From positions 362,868 through 426,867 of the forward strand of contig NZ_JBHULB010000008.1 of the NCBI RefSeq assembly GCF_042684265.1: 64,000 nucleotides of DNA, written 5' to 3'. Positions 25,319 through 34,648 of this stretch are shown here, one piece after another. Within the stretch, counting starts at the first letter, position 1. Every line of letters begins with the position of its first letter. Under the pieces are notes generated by a model, which made no database searches, was not told where the DNA came from, and saw nothing but the letters and a program-made list of their open reading frames with translations. This DNA comes from Croceitalea marina. GTDB taxonomy: Bacteria; Bacteroidota; Bacteroidia; Flavobacteriales; Flavobacteriaceae. The position numbers and the translations under genes were made by a program.

Positions 25319-27054
25319 ACAAGACAGTAAACATAAATCTAGCAAATACGCTCTTTCATATCGATGATGAGGCGTATAATAAGCTTAGGCGTTACTTAGA
25401 GTCTATAAAACGATCATTCTCAGGTACCGCAGGAAGCGATGAAATTATAGCAGATATAGAAGCCCGTGTCGCCGAACTTTTCCTTGAAAAAATGGAGAAC
25501 GAGCGTCAGGTAATTACCCAAAAAGAAGTAGACGCGGTAATCACTATAATGGGGCAGCCTGAAGATTATGTGGTCGATGAAGATATCTTTGAAGACCAGC
25601 CTAGAACATCAGAAGCTAAATCTCAAACGAAAGCGAAGAAATTATATCGCGATGTAGAACAAAAATACATCGGCGGGGTATGTTCCGGTCTTGAGTACTA
25701 TTTAGGTTTCGATGCTGTATGGATCAGGTTGATTTTTATCCTTTTGGCCGTATTTACAGGCTTTGGATTTATAGCTTATATTTTACTTTGGATTTTGGTT
25801 CCCGAGGCTTCATCAACTTCGCAGAAGTTGGATATGACGGGAAAGCCTATAAACATCAGCAATATAGAACGCAAAGTTAAAGAGGGGTTTGATGATGTTT
25901 CTGACGCAGTCAAAAGTGTAGACTACGAAAAAGTAGGTAACAAGGTTAAAAGCGGCTCCAAAACCTTTTTTGATACTATAGGTGATATTATCATGTTCTT
26001 TTTTAAAGTATTTGGTAAATTCATTGGCATACTCTTGATCATAATTGGTGCCACTTCGCTTATAGGATTATTTATTGCACTATTCTCTGTCGGTATTATA
26101 GATGCGGTACATTTTCCAGGCGTAGACTTTTATGAAATAGTAAATACCACTGGTTCGCCGGTTTGGTTAATTTCATTGCTCCTGTTTTTTGCCGTTGGTA
26201 TTCCGTTTTTCTTTGTGTTGTACCTAGGGCTAAAAATCTTGGTTACCAATCTAAAGTCTATAGGAAACATAGCAAAATTCTCTTTATTGGGCTTATGGTT
26301 AATTTCAATTGGGGTCTTAACAGCTTTAGGTATACGTCAGGCAGCAGAATTTGCGACTGTTGGCAGTATTAACGAAAAATCAGAGTTAGTAGTTACAGAT
26401 TTAAACGATACTATACGTATTAGAATGAAAGAGAATGAATATGAGTATGGTTCAGATAGAATTCACTTTGGTCGCATGGTATTGTCTTATGATGAGAATG
26501 ATAACCCAATTTTAGTATCCGATGATGTGCGCTTTAATATTAAAAAGTCAGATGATTCGATTGTTCGCATCAATGTGCGCAAAGATAGTCATGGCAGTAC
26601 CTTTCAAGTAGCTAGAGATAAGGCAAAAGAGGTTTCGTATGGGTATACGGTTTCAGGCAATGAAATTGTTTTAGATGATTATTTGACCACCTCAACAGCA
26701 AATAAAGCAAGACAACAAGAGGTTCGCTCTACCATTTACATCCCTGCCGGAAGTTACATCTCATTCGATGAATCTACCAAGAGACATATTGGTCGTAGTA
26801 CAAAAAATGATCGTGACTATTACAGAAGTAGTATCGCAGATCATACTTGGTTAATGGGCGACGATGGAGAGTTACAATGCCATGAATGTCCTATTGAAGA
26901 AGATGACCAAGACTGGAATGACGACGATGACGGAAACGGTAAAATAATCATTAATAAAGACGGAATTGACATTGACATTAATGACGAACAAGATTCTTTT
27001 GAAATGAAAATTGATGAAGATGGCGTTCAAATAAAGGCAGAAGAAAAAAACTAA
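25315..27054 (+). CDS. PspC-domain multi-span membrane protein
   Basis: A 579-residue protein overlapping padR by 4 bp. Residues 1-85 form a helical N-terminal domain (VNINLANTLFHIDDEAYNKL) ending VDEDIFED. A PspC domain follows at about 100-165 (KKLYRDVEQKYIGGVCSGLE YYLG..., LWILVPEA). Membrane segments lie at about 225-255, 282-305 and 320-345. The long C-terminal beta-rich domain (about 350-500) ends in an Asp-rich tail (DDQDWNDDDDGNG). PspC proteins sense or protect membrane integrity. Pairing with PadR and a DUF2807 protein is a recurrent Bacteroidota arrangement. Confidence 0.9.
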   Translation: MNKTVNINLANTLFHIDDEAYNKLRRYLESIKRSFSGTAGSDEIIADIEARVAELFLEKMENERQVITQKEVDAVITIMGQPEDYVVDEDIFEDQPRTSEAKSQTKAKKLYRDVEQKYIGGVCSGLEYYLGFDAVWIRLIFILLAVFTGFGFIAYILLWILVPEASSTSQKLDMTGKPINISNIERKVKEGFDDVSDAVKSVDYEKVGNKVKSGSKTFFDTIGDIIMFFFKVFGKFIGILLIIIGATSLIGLFIALFSVGIIDAVHFPGVDFYEIVNTTGSPVWLISLLLFFAVGIPFFFVLYLGLKILVTNLKSIGNIAKFSLLGLWLISIGVLTALGIRQAAEFATVGSINEKSELVVTDLNDTIRIRMKENEYEYGSDRIHFGRMVLSYDENDNPILVSDDVRFNIKKSDDSIVRINVRKDSHGSTFQVARDKAKEVSYGYTVSGNEIVLDDYLTTSTANKARQQEVRSTIYIPAGSYISFDESTKRHIGRSTKNDRDYYRSSIADHTWLMGDDGELQCHECPIEEDDQDWNDDDDGNGKIIINKDGIDIDINDEQDSFEMKIDEDGVQIKAEEKN

Positions 27055-27064
27055 TTACAATTCG

Positions 27065-27094
27065 GTCACCCGATACGACAGTTGGGTGACTTTT
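27065..27094 (+). terminator. Stem-loop between PspC and DUF2807 genes
   Basis: GTCACCC / GGGTGAC with a 12-nt loop followed by TTTTAT, 10 bp after the PspC stop; probably a partial terminator or attenuator within the operon. Confidence 0.5.
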
Positions 27095-27149
27095 ATAAAA
27101 AAACAACAAACAAAAACACGAATTTTAATCAATCTAAAAAACAACAATC

Positions 27150-27869
27150 ATGACAACACTAGTAAGAATTGCAATTGGCCTTGTTTTGGCGCTATTTGCT
27201 TCATCATGCGTCAATATCAGCTTTGGTGATGGCAAAAAAGGAAATGGAGTGGTTACCGAAGAAACCAGAAAGATTACAGAAGAGTTTACAGAAATATCCG
27301 CGGCCGAAGGCCTTGATGTTTTTGTTACGCAAGGTGATGAATTTAAGATTCTGGTTGAGGCCGATGAAAATGTAATCGAGCTTATTGCAACCGATATCAA
27401 AGAGGGAAAACTTAGAGTGCACACTTTGGAAAATATTGGAAGGGCAACTAAAAATATTTATGTCTCTCTACCAGAAATAACAGTGCTTAAAAGTTCAAGT
27501 GGTGCAGACCTTATCGCGCAAAATGAAATTAAAACCGAAAAACTTGATCTAGATGCAAGTAGTGGCTCGGATATAGAGGTTGAAGTGGTTGCTGCAGAAA
27601 TTGAAGCAGATGCCAGTAGTGGTGCCGATATAAAGATATCTGGACGTACGGAAGTTTTTTATGCTAATGCCAGTAGCGGTGCGGATATCAAGGCACGAGC
27701 TTTACTTACCAAACGTTGTAATGCTGACGCAAGTAGCGGTTCTGATATTTCGGTCAATGTTTCAGAATCTTTAACGGCCAATGCCAGTAGCGGTGCCGAC
27801 ATTTCATATTCAGGAGATGCACAGGTTTCAAAGAAAAAATCAGCTGCGGGCAGTGTACATAAGTACTAA
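27150..27869 (+). CDS. Head GIN domain (DUF2807) lipoprotein
   Basis: A 239-residue lipoprotein (LALFASSC lipobox) with a DUF2807 putative auto-transporter adhesin, head GIN domain. It has the typical start EFTEISAAEGLDVFVTQGDE and a beta-helix built from repeated ASSGSDI/ASSGADI rungs (at least six between residues 110 and 225). DUF2807 proteins sit in the periplasm or outer membrane; they occur in operons with PspC and PadR. Function is not established. A strong terminator follows. Confidence 0.92.
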   Translation: MTTLVRIAIGLVLALFASSCVNISFGDGKKGNGVVTEETRKITEEFTEISAAEGLDVFVTQGDEFKILVEADENVIELIATDIKEGKLRVHTLENIGRATKNIYVSLPEITVLKSSSGADLIAQNEIKTEKLDLDASSGSDIEVEVVAAEIEADASSGADIKISGRTEVFYANASSGADIKARALLTKRCNADASSGSDISVNVSESLTANASSGADISYSGDAQVSKKKSAAGSVHKY

Positions 27870-27894
27870 AAACATCAAACCAATCTAACCTTCC

Positions 27895-27924
27895 AAAAGC
27901 CTCAAGTTAAACTTGAGGCTTTTT
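27895..27924 (+). terminator. Intrinsic terminator of the PadR/PspC operon
   Basis: AAAAGCCTCAAGT / ACTTGAGGCTTTTT stem with a TAA loop. Confidence 0.85.
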
Positions 27925-28038
27925 GTTTTTACGGTAGCCTAAAAAAGCTATTGGTCCAATTTATTGGCTTCATAATTAAGTGTTTAACAATTTTTTGTAC
28001 CTTAAAAGAACTTTATTGCTCACTTAAAACTATCGACC

Positions 28039-28491
28039 ATGAAAAATCTCCTCACCTCCGTTTTTTTACTTGTAGTTCTCGTGTCTTTCACCATGCTTAC
28101 CTCAGCCAAGCCTAACCCTAATTATCATTCCATTGAAGGCACTTGGGAATTGGAAAGCTTTTACAATTATGATGACGGCGAAAACGTATCGGACACTCTA
28201 CCAAAAGAAGCAGGTTACCGACAAGTTAAAATGTATTATAATGGTAAAATAATGTGGTCGCGTTATGTACCGGAAGAACCTAACGGAAGGTTTGGTTATG
28301 GTTCTTACAAGATTACAGACGACCAACTGATAGAAACACTTGAATATGGTGATGCGGAAATGATGAAAGCTATGGATACCATGCGAGTGTTTACATTTGA
28401 TCTTGTATTAAAAGACGATACCTACAGCCAAATAAATATTGATGAAGAAGGTAACCGAACTTTTTCAGAAAATTATAAGCGTATCGATTAA
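28039..28491 (+). CDS. Secreted lipocalin-like protein
   Basis: A 150-residue exported protein with signal MKNLLTSVFLLVVLVSFTML. The mature part starts IEGTWELESFYNYDDG, a typical lipocalin-like opening, and has the strands RQVKMYYNGKIMWSRYVPEE, GYGSYKITDDQLIETLEYGD and a C-terminal TYSQINIDEEGNRTFSENYK. No ligand is known. A degenerate second copy of its two ends lies directly downstream. Confidence 0.78.
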   Translation: MKNLLTSVFLLVVLVSFTMLTSAKPNPNYHSIEGTWELESFYNYDDGENVSDTLPKEAGYRQVKMYYNGKIMWSRYVPEEPNGRFGYGSYKITDDQLIETLEYGDAEMMKAMDTMRVFTFDLVLKDDTYSQINIDEEGNRTFSENYKRID

Positions 28492-28596
28492 TTTGTTTTT
28501 ATTAAAAATACAATATTTGTAAGTTTTTTAATTCAATATGTACGGCTCATTTAAACAGTGTTCATTCTAAAACCTTACAACCTAGTACTACTTTAA

Positions 28597-28845
28597 AAAG
28601 TCCCCTTGGGATACTATTATTGTTTATAGTTACGGTAGCGGCAACTACGCCAAACCAGAAACTACAACACAAAACGACCAAGTCCATAAATGGGACCTGG
28701 GAATTGATAAGCCATTATTTATATGATGGATAGTATTCAAGTGTTTGAATTTGAACTCATTTTTAATGAGGATTCCTTTAGTCAGATTACTTTAGATGGT
28801 GAAGGTAAACGAGTACATTCAGAAAACTATATAAGAATAGACTAA
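28597..28845 (+). pseudogene. Degenerate duplicate of the lipocalin-like gene
   Basis: Two fragments are recognisable. Frame 1 (to TAG at 28731) reads a hydrophobic leader LGILLLFIVTVAATTP and then INGTWELISHYLYDG, matching IEGTWELESFYNYDDG of the upstream gene. Frame 2 from 28723 reads MDSIQVFEFELIFNEDSFSQ, ITLDGEGKRVHSENYIRID and stop, matching that gene's last 40 residues (MDTMRVFTFDLVLKDDTYSQ onward). The roughly 70 residues between them are gone and the join is out of frame. It is a tandem duplicate that lost its middle. Confidence 0.75.
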
Positions 28846-28852
28846 TAAAAAA

Positions 28853-28872
28853 GCCGCACTCTATAATGCGGC
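28853..28872. terminator. Terminator between the pseudogene and trxB
   Basis: GCCGCA / TGCGGC stem (extended by partial pairs), T-run on the minus strand after trxB and a short one on the plus strand. Confidence 0.65.
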
Positions 28873-28897
28873 CTTGTTATTTCAAAAAATGTTATTC

Positions 28898-29875
28898 TTA
28901 ATCCCAGCGGGCAGTAACTTCTTCCGTTGAACCTACTTCCGCTAAATATCGTTCTGCATCTAAAGCTGCCATACAACCTGTTCCTGCAGCGGTTACCGCT
29001 TGTCTATATTCTTTGTCTTGAACATCTCCGCTAGCAAACACTCCCGGTTTATTTGTCTTGGTCGATTTGCCCTGGGTAATAATATACCCGGCATCGTCCA
29101 TATCTATCTGACCTTTAAAAATATCAGTATTTGGTTTATGCCCAATGGCAATGAATAAACCAGTAATTTCAATATCCTCTTTCTCACCGGTTTTATTATT
29201 GACCATTCTAAGCCCTTCAACAACCTGGTCTCCTAAAACCTCATCTACTTCCGTATTGTAACGCACCTCTATGTTCTCTAAACTATTGACACGATGCTGC
29301 ATTGCTTTTGAAGCCCGCATATGGTCTTTTCTGACCAACATGGTAACTTTATTACAAATATTTGCCAAATACGAGGCTTCTTCGGCAGCTGTATCACCTG
29401 CACCTACAATTGCCACGTCTTGCCCTTTATAAAAGAATCCATCGCAAACGGCGCAGGCAGAAACGCCCCCACCACGCAATTTTTGTTCGCTCGGAATGTT
29501 TAGATATTTTGCAGTGGCGCCAGTTGAAATAATAATACTTTCCGCTTCAATGGTTTTATCATTGTCGACAACAACTTTATGTATTCCTCCTACCTCGTCG
29601 CTAAAGTCTACCGAAGTCACCATGCCTATTCTTACTTCGGTTCCAAAACGTTCTGCCTGTTGCTGTAATTGTACCATCATTGTGGGCCCGTCTATTCCCT
29701 CCGGATATCCTGGAAAATTATCTACTTCGGTAGTAGTCGTTAGTTGTCCGCCTGGTTCCATACCGGTATACATTACGGGTTTTAAATCTGCTCTTGCGGC
29801 ATAAATAGCTGCAGTATATCCTGCAGGTCCAGAGCCTATAATTAATGTTTTTAATCTTTCTATTTGTTCTGACAT
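28898..29875 (-). CDS. trxB: Thioredoxin-disulfide reductase
   Basis: A 325-residue low-molecular-weight flavoprotein. FAD motif GSGPAGYTAAIYAARADLKP, redox-active CAVC at about residues 139-142 (SACAVCDGFF), NADPH motif GAGDTAAEEA, and the C-terminal FAD contact GVFASGDVQD. It reduces thioredoxin with NADPH in the cytoplasm and so supports MsrA and peroxide defence. A flavobacterial promoter lies just upstream, giving a short leader; the RidA gene upstream is 143 bp away, so trxB is probably transcribed separately from the kynurenine operon. Confidence 0.95.
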   Translation of the reverse strand: MSEQIERLKTLIIGSGPAGYTAAIYAARADLKPVMYTGMEPGGQLTTTTEVDNFPGYPEGIDGPTMMVQLQQQAERFGTEVRIGMVTSVDFSDEVGGIHKVVVDNDKTIEAESIIISTGATAKYLNIPSEQKLRGGGVSACAVCDGFFYKGQDVAIVGAGDTAAEEASYLANICNKVTMLVRKDHMRASKAMQHRVNSLENIEVRYNTEVDEVLGDQVVEGLRMVNNKTGEKEDIEITGLFIAIGHKPNTDIFKGQIDMDDAGYIITQGKSTKTNKPGVFASGDVQDKEYRQAVTAAGTGCMAALDAERYLAEVGSTEEVTARWD

Positions 29876-29906
29876 AACTAAAATATCCTCTAAAATTCTG
29901 TAACTA

Positions 29907-29938
29907 CAAAAGTAGGTTTTTTGGTCAAAACCTTACAA
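29907..29938 (-). promoter_or_regulatory. Promoter of trxB
   Basis: On the minus strand TTG (29938-29936), 21 bp, TACTTTTG (29914-29907), matching TTG...TAnnTTTG; the start codon is 32 bp downstream. Confidence 0.55.
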
Positions 29939-30018
29939 AAAGCTATTAAAGCTTATAAACAAATAAGAACAATTGAGCAATACTTTTCAGAACCACAGAA
30001 GTTACTAAATGTATTATA

Positions 30019-30432
30019 CTACGGCAAGGGTTTATAAACCAAAGCTTTTATTTCTATTAACAGGTTAGGGTGTGGTAGTTGATGCACGGCAACTGTAGTT
30101 CGCGTTGGCCCAGTACTATCAAAAAATTGTCCGTATACCTCGTTGTAACCTTTAAAATCATCCATGTCTACCAAAAAAGTGGTAATATCCACTACATCTT
30201 TTAAGGTTGCATCCATATTTTGGATTAAGGCTTCAATATTCTTGATAACCGCATGGGTCTGTAATCTTATATCGAGGTCCCAAGAACCATCTTCTTTTTT
30301 TGTAGCCCCGATATGGGTATTATCTAGCCTGCGACTACTTGTGCCCGAGACAAAAATATAATCGCCTACCCTCTTCATATGCGGATAATTACCTAATGGT
30401 TTGGCTTTGTCCTTAATCGTTTTACTGCCCAT
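30019..30432 (-). CDS. RidA-family deaminase, likely 2-aminomuconate deaminase
   Basis: A 137-residue RidA/YjgF-family protein: AKPLGNYPHMKRVGDYIFVS, GTSSRR, then TTFLVDMDDFKGYNEVYGQF and GPTRTTVAVHQLPHPNLLIE IKA. The Arg in the family's RTTV segment is the usual substrate-carboxylate contact. In Pseudomonas the nba pathway's 2-aminomuconate deaminase belongs to this family, and this gene closes the kynurenine operon 9 bp after the monooxygenase. General RidA enamine/imine deamination is the alternative. Confidence 0.82.
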   Translation of the reverse strand: MGSKTIKDKAKPLGNYPHMKRVGDYIFVSGTSSRRLDNTHIGATKKEDGSWDLDIRLQTHAVIKNIEALIQNMDATLKDVVDITTFLVDMDDFKGYNEVYGQFFDSTGPTRTTVAVHQLPHPNLLIEIKALVYKPLP

Positions 30433-30441
30433 TTTTTTATT

Positions 30442-31794
30442 TTATATGGTCAACTGCTTCACTTGTTCATAAATAGTCTCTATAGGTATAGTATCCCAGT
30501 CTACAGACGAACAGATTTTCAGTAACAGCTCATCTTGTTTTCGACCTCGTATCATAGCCTCATGGTATGGTAGGTCTTCTTGAAAAGTAACCAAAGAATA
30601 TTTGGAATAATAATCGGGATAGGTCTGTTCTAATTTCATTTCTATGGTGCGTTTTCGAATAAAAATCTCATCAGAGACCTTATCCTGCATTTCATAAAAA
30701 TTATCAACTGCTAAATCTGCAATGGCATTTGTATTATGAACCCTTATTTCTTGAAATTTTTGAAATGCCTTTTCAAAATCATCATTGCATTCATCTAAAG
30801 TCTCGTCAAAAATACGCACATCCTCAAAAGAAGCATTCATTCCTTGACCGTAAAAAGGAACAATGGCATGCGCAGCGTCACCCATTATCAAAGTTTTTCC
30901 GAAAGCCTGCCAAGGATAGCACTTTATGGTACCCAACATTCCGACGGGATTATTAAAATACTCTTCGGCCAAATTGGGGAAATGCTCTAAACTATCTGGA
31001 TAGTATTTCTTAAAAAAATCAACTACTTTCTCCTTCGTGTTCAAAGTATTAAAACCGCCTTCGCCTTCATAGGGGTGAAATAGTGTAACCGTAAAACTAC
31101 CATCTAAATTAGGCAGTGCAATCATCATAAATTTACCTCGTGGCCAAATATGTAGCGCGTTTTTTTCTATTCGATAACCGCCTTCATCAGTAGCAGGTAT
31201 TTCTAATTCTTTATATCCTGAACGAAGAAAATTCTGAGAATAATTGAACAAAAGCTCGGGCGTTCTTGCCATCATGCTCTTCCTGACTATAGAGCCTGCT
31301 CCATCTGTCCCTAAAATAACATCGGCTTTAACCGTTATTGCCTTTCCACCTTTATGGACAAATTCGGCAACTGCGTTGTCTAAGTCGATATGTTTGCATT
31401 TAGAATCGAAATGGATGTTCACATTATCAAATTCATCGGCTTTATCCAACAAGGTAATATTGAGGCCTGTTCTAGAAACCGAGTTTATTCTTTCCCCTTC
31501 CCTACCGCTGTAACTTGAAAACCGTTCTTCTCCGTTAATACTATGAATCATACGACCATCCATACCTATGCATTCTTCAAGTATTTCTTCTTTAAAACCA
31601 GCACTCTTAATTGCCTTAAGTCCACGGTCTGATAGCGCCAAATTAATGGAGCGACCGCCGGCAAGAGGTGTTTTTCGCATATCTGGCAGGCGTTCGTAAA
31701 CTTCAACTTTATGACCCCTTTGCGCCATGCGAATTGCCAATAAAGAACCACACAACCCAGCGCCAACTATTACTATTTTTTTAGTCTCCTTCAT
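30442..31794 (-). CDS. kmo: Kynurenine 3-monooxygenase
   Basis: A 450-residue FAD monooxygenase. Rossmann motif GAGLCGSLLAIRMAQRGHKV at the N-terminus, GRSINLALSDRGLKAIK (the KMO signature), DG motif ILGTDGAGSIVRK, and GD motif MGDAAHAIVPFYGQGMNAS. It hydroxylates L-kynurenine to 3-hydroxykynurenine using NADPH and O2; the bacterial form lacks the mitochondrial anchor of eukaryotes. It overlaps the kynureninase gene by 4 bp. Confidence 0.93.
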   Translation of the reverse strand: MKETKKIVIVGAGLCGSLLAIRMAQRGHKVEVYERLPDMRKTPLAGGRSINLALSDRGLKAIKSAGFKEEILEECIGMDGRMIHSINGEERFSSYSGREGERINSVSRTGLNITLLDKADEFDNVNIHFDSKCKHIDLDNAVAEFVHKGGKAITVKADVILGTDGAGSIVRKSMMARTPELLFNYSQNFLRSGYKELEIPATDEGGYRIEKNALHIWPRGKFMMIALPNLDGSFTVTLFHPYEGEGGFNTLNTKEKVVDFFKKYYPDSLEHFPNLAEEYFNNPVGMLGTIKCYPWQAFGKTLIMGDAAHAIVPFYGQGMNASFEDVRIFDETLDECNDDFEKAFQKFQEIRVHNTNAIADLAVDNFYEMQDKVSDEIFIRKRTIEMKLEQTYPDYYSKYSLVTFQEDLPYHEAMIRGRKQDELLLKICSSVDWDTIPIETIYEQVKQLTI

Positions 31795-33056
31795 TGGGTA
31801 TTATCTAATTCTTCTTTTAAAATCATAACAAAATGATATACGTCTTGGTAAGAGTTATACAAGGGGGCCGGAGCTATTCGGATCACATTTGGTTCACGCC
31901 AATCAGCAATGACACCTCTTTTTGTTATTGCTTCGAACACCTTTTTACCTTCTTTTCTAATTAACTGAAGGGATAGTTGACAACCACGTTCCTCAGGATT
32001 TTTAGGAGTGATAATTTCGACCTCGTTTTCTAAAAAAAAGCTCAATAAATACTCTAAATAACCTGTAAGTTGAATTGATTTTTTATGAAGTTTTTCCATA
32101 CCTACTTCATCAAAAATATCGAGTGAGGCCTTTATTGCGGCCAGAGATAAAATAGGCGGATTACTCAACTGCCAACCTTCGGCCCCGGTAATAGGGCTAA
32201 ACTCATCGCGCATACCAAAACGTGTCGCTTTGTCATGGCCCCACCAACCTGCAAATCGCGGCAAATCAAAAGACCTTGCGTGCCGTTCGTGTATAAAACA
32301 AGCGCCTATACTGCCAGGGCCACTATTCAAATACTTATAGGTACACCACGCTGCAAAATCTATGTTTGAATCATGTAGTTCTAGCTTTAGATTACCAGCG
32401 CCGTGCGCCAAATCAATACCTACCATGCAGCCTTTATTGTGACCTAATTCGGCTATACTTTTAATATTAAAAACCTGACCTGTGTAATAATTCGGACAAC
32501 CAATAAGAATTAGGGCGATTTCATTTCCTTCCGTCTCAATTTTGCGTTCAATATCCTCAGGTCTTAGAAGTGTTTCACTGTTTCTTGGTTTGAGTTCTAA
32601 TAAGCCATCTGGATATCCATGAAATTTTAATTGTGATTCTACTGCATACCTATCGGAAGGAAAAGCATCGGACTCTATTAAAATCTTATAACGATCTTTG
32701 GTAGGTCTATAAAATGTCGCCATTAATAAATGTAGGTTGACACTCAAAGTATTCATCACAACAACCTCTATAGGCTTTGCCCCTACTATTTTCGCCATTT
32801 TATCGGTTAAAAACTCATGGTAAGGCAACCAGGGGTTCTTAGCATTTAAATGCCCCTCTACACCATAATTTGCCCAATCATCTAACTCTTGTTGAACATA
32901 TTCCTTTGTTATCTTTGGCTGTAGCCCCAAAGAATTGCCACATAAATACGTGTGCAATGCTCCATTTTCTTGTTTGGGAATATGAAATTTTTTCCTGTAA
33001 GAACCCAATTCGTCTTGCGCATCTTGTTCTTGAGCGTAAACCAAGCTATGCTTCAT
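31791..33056 (-). CDS. kynU: Kynureninase
   Basis: A 421-residue PLP enzyme. Typical features: YLCGNSLGLQPK near the N-terminus, VVMNTLSVNLHLLMATFYRP, GIDLAHGAGNLKLELHDSNI with the PLP Asp, and AAWCTYKYLNSGPG with the PLP Lys, then FAGWWGHDK. It cleaves 3-hydroxykynurenine to 3-hydroxyanthranilate and alanine. It shares its last/first base with the decarboxylase gene upstream and overlaps kmo by 4 bp. Confidence 0.94.
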   Translation of the reverse strand: MKHSLVYAQEQDAQDELGSYRKKFHIPKQENGALHTYLCGNSLGLQPKITKEYVQQELDDWANYGVEGHLNAKNPWLPYHEFLTDKMAKIVGAKPIEVVVMNTLSVNLHLLMATFYRPTKDRYKILIESDAFPSDRYAVESQLKFHGYPDGLLELKPRNSETLLRPEDIERKIETEGNEIALILIGCPNYYTGQVFNIKSIAELGHNKGCMVGIDLAHGAGNLKLELHDSNIDFAAWCTYKYLNSGPGSIGACFIHERHARSFDLPRFAGWWGHDKATRFGMRDEFSPITGAEGWQLSNPPILSLAAIKASLDIFDEVGMEKLHKKSIQLTGYLEYLLSFFLENEVEIITPKNPEERGCQLSLQLIRKEGKKVFEAITKRGVIADWREPNVIRIAPAPLYNSYQDVYHFVMILKEELDNTQ

Positions 33057-34126
33057 TATATCTTTTCCTTAACTCTGTTATAAAAGGCATCAATATTGTC
33101 TCCGCACAACCATCTTGCAACGTTTTTATCCCAAATTTCTTCGTGCTGTTTTTCAGTGATGATTGCTTCCTCTACTGCTAAATCCAATAATTTACCTGGG
33201 TATGATGATTGTTTTTCGCTCTCCATTTCCCCTAGTGGATAAGGATCATCCAACCCAAGTATTAACTGATCCGTTCCTTTTTGACGGCGTACCATCAACT
33301 CAAATGAAATAGTATCATGTACGAGTGTATCAAAATAAATATTTGGATGACCTAGGGCTTTTCTTGGGCGCGACTGTCCTTCAAAAAGGTCTGGTCTACC
33401 ATCGAATCCTTGTGTTCTTCTGCCAATATTCAAGTGATTTAGTTGACCACCATGAGCGAAACAAACCCGTATATCAGGATACTTGTCATACAAACCGTCT
33501 AAAGTGTAAAAGTGGTAGGCATCTGCGCACTGCGCCAACATCCAAACCAAGTGAAAACGCCAAGATTGGTTTTCTAGTTGAATAAATTTCTCTCCATCAT
33601 ATGGATGAATTTCAATGGCCAGTTTAAATTTGTTGGCCAGTTCAAAAATTGGTGCTGTCTCTTTATCAAAAATTCCGCGCCAGGTGCCTATAGAATCCAT
33701 ATAGTGCGTTGGCAAACACAATACCTGCATACCAAGTTCTTCAACGCAACGCTCTATTTCCCAACATGCCCCATCGATAAAGCCAGCGTGTACAACAAAG
33801 CCACAAGTAAATTTTGTAGGATGATCGTGCTGCACTTTTGCATTAAAATCATTTTGAAATCTTAAAGCATATTTCATATCTCGAATACGGAGCCCATTTC
33901 CATACAATTGTGAAAGATTCAACACTACGGCATGATCAATTTTGTTGCGGTCCATCCATTGTAGCTTCTCATCTAAGAAAAAACTGGAATCCGTTACAGG
34001 ACGTTTCCATCCTTTTTGTAACATATGCTGCCTATCCTCATCTATCCAAAAAATTTCTTTTTCTTTTAGATATGTCGGTATTTGTTCAGGATAGGGTAAA
34101 AGATGGGAATGTCCGTTAATTCTCAT
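33056..34126 (-). CDS. 2-amino-3-carboxymuconate-6-semialdehyde decarboxylase
   Basis: A 356-residue amidohydrolase-fold protein. Metal ligands are visible in RINGHSHLLPYPEQ (HxH), AIEIHPYDGE, CFAHGGQLNH and LGLDDPYPLGE (the Asp). The family is ACMSD, which removes CO2 from the unstable ring-opening product and channels it into 2-aminomuconate semialdehyde rather than quinolinate. Compared with the classic ~335 residues it is slightly longer. Position next to the dioxygenase gene, 6 bp away, fits. Confidence 0.88.
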   Translation of the reverse strand: MRINGHSHLLPYPEQIPTYLKEKEIFWIDEDRQHMLQKGWKRPVTDSSFFLDEKLQWMDRNKIDHAVVLNLSQLYGNGLRIRDMKYALRFQNDFNAKVQHDHPTKFTCGFVVHAGFIDGACWEIERCVEELGMQVLCLPTHYMDSIGTWRGIFDKETAPIFELANKFKLAIEIHPYDGEKFIQLENQSWRFHLVWMLAQCADAYHFYTLDGLYDKYPDIRVCFAHGGQLNHLNIGRRTQGFDGRPDLFEGQSRPRKALGHPNIYFDTLVHDTISFELMVRRQKGTDQLILGLDDPYPLGEMESEKQSSYPGKLLDLAVEEAIITEKQHEEIWDKNVARWLCGDNIDAFYNRVKEKI

Positions 34127-34132
34127 AAGTCT

Positions 34133-34648
34133 TTATTTGGGTGATTGCATCTTGGTACCGCAATTATCACAGGTTTTCAATTCTTCATTCGAATAAAACC
34201 TATCAAAAATAACTGGCATATCTGTCTCTATATTATCTAGCTTAAAGGGTTCTCTGTAAAGCTCATTATCACAATTTTCGCAAAACCAAGCTAAACCATC
34301 CATCATATCATCAGATCGTTTTTGTTCGATAACCAAACCCACGGTATTAGCACCGCGTTGAGGAGAGTGTGGGATGTTTGGAGGTAGATAGTAGATTTCT
34401 CCTTCCCTGATATGCACATCTTCAGGAGAACCGTTCACCATCAATTTTAAAACAATATCTCCCTCAACCTGATAAAAGAATTCTGGCGTTTCGTTTAAAT
34501 GGTAATCTTTTCTTGAATTTGGCCCACCAACGACCATAACAATGTAATCTTCATTGTAGATAGCTTTATTACCAACCGGAGGCTTTAAAAACTCACGATT
34601 ATCATCTATCCACTTTTTAAAATTAATTGGACTGAATGTTTTAGACAT
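34133..34648 (-). CDS. nbaC: 3-hydroxyanthranilate 3,4-dioxygenase
   Basis: A 171-residue cupin. Iron ligands appear as His and Glu in DYHLNETPEFFYQVEGD and His in PPNIPHSPQR, with the substrate-contact Arg in the latter. The bacterial-type C-terminal rubredoxin-like site is present: CENC (about 128-131) and CDNC near the end. It opens the ring of 3-hydroxyanthranilate. Its start overlaps the end of the dehydrogenase gene by 8 bp. Confidence 0.93.
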   Translation of the reverse strand: MSKTFSPINFKKWIDDNREFLKPPVGNKAIYNEDYIVMVVGGPNSRKDYHLNETPEFFYQVEGDIVLKLMVNGSPEDVHIREGEIYYLPPNIPHSPQRGANTVGLVIEQKRSDDMMDGLAWFCENCDNELYREPFKLDNIETDMPVIFDRFYSNEELKTCDNCGTKMQSPK

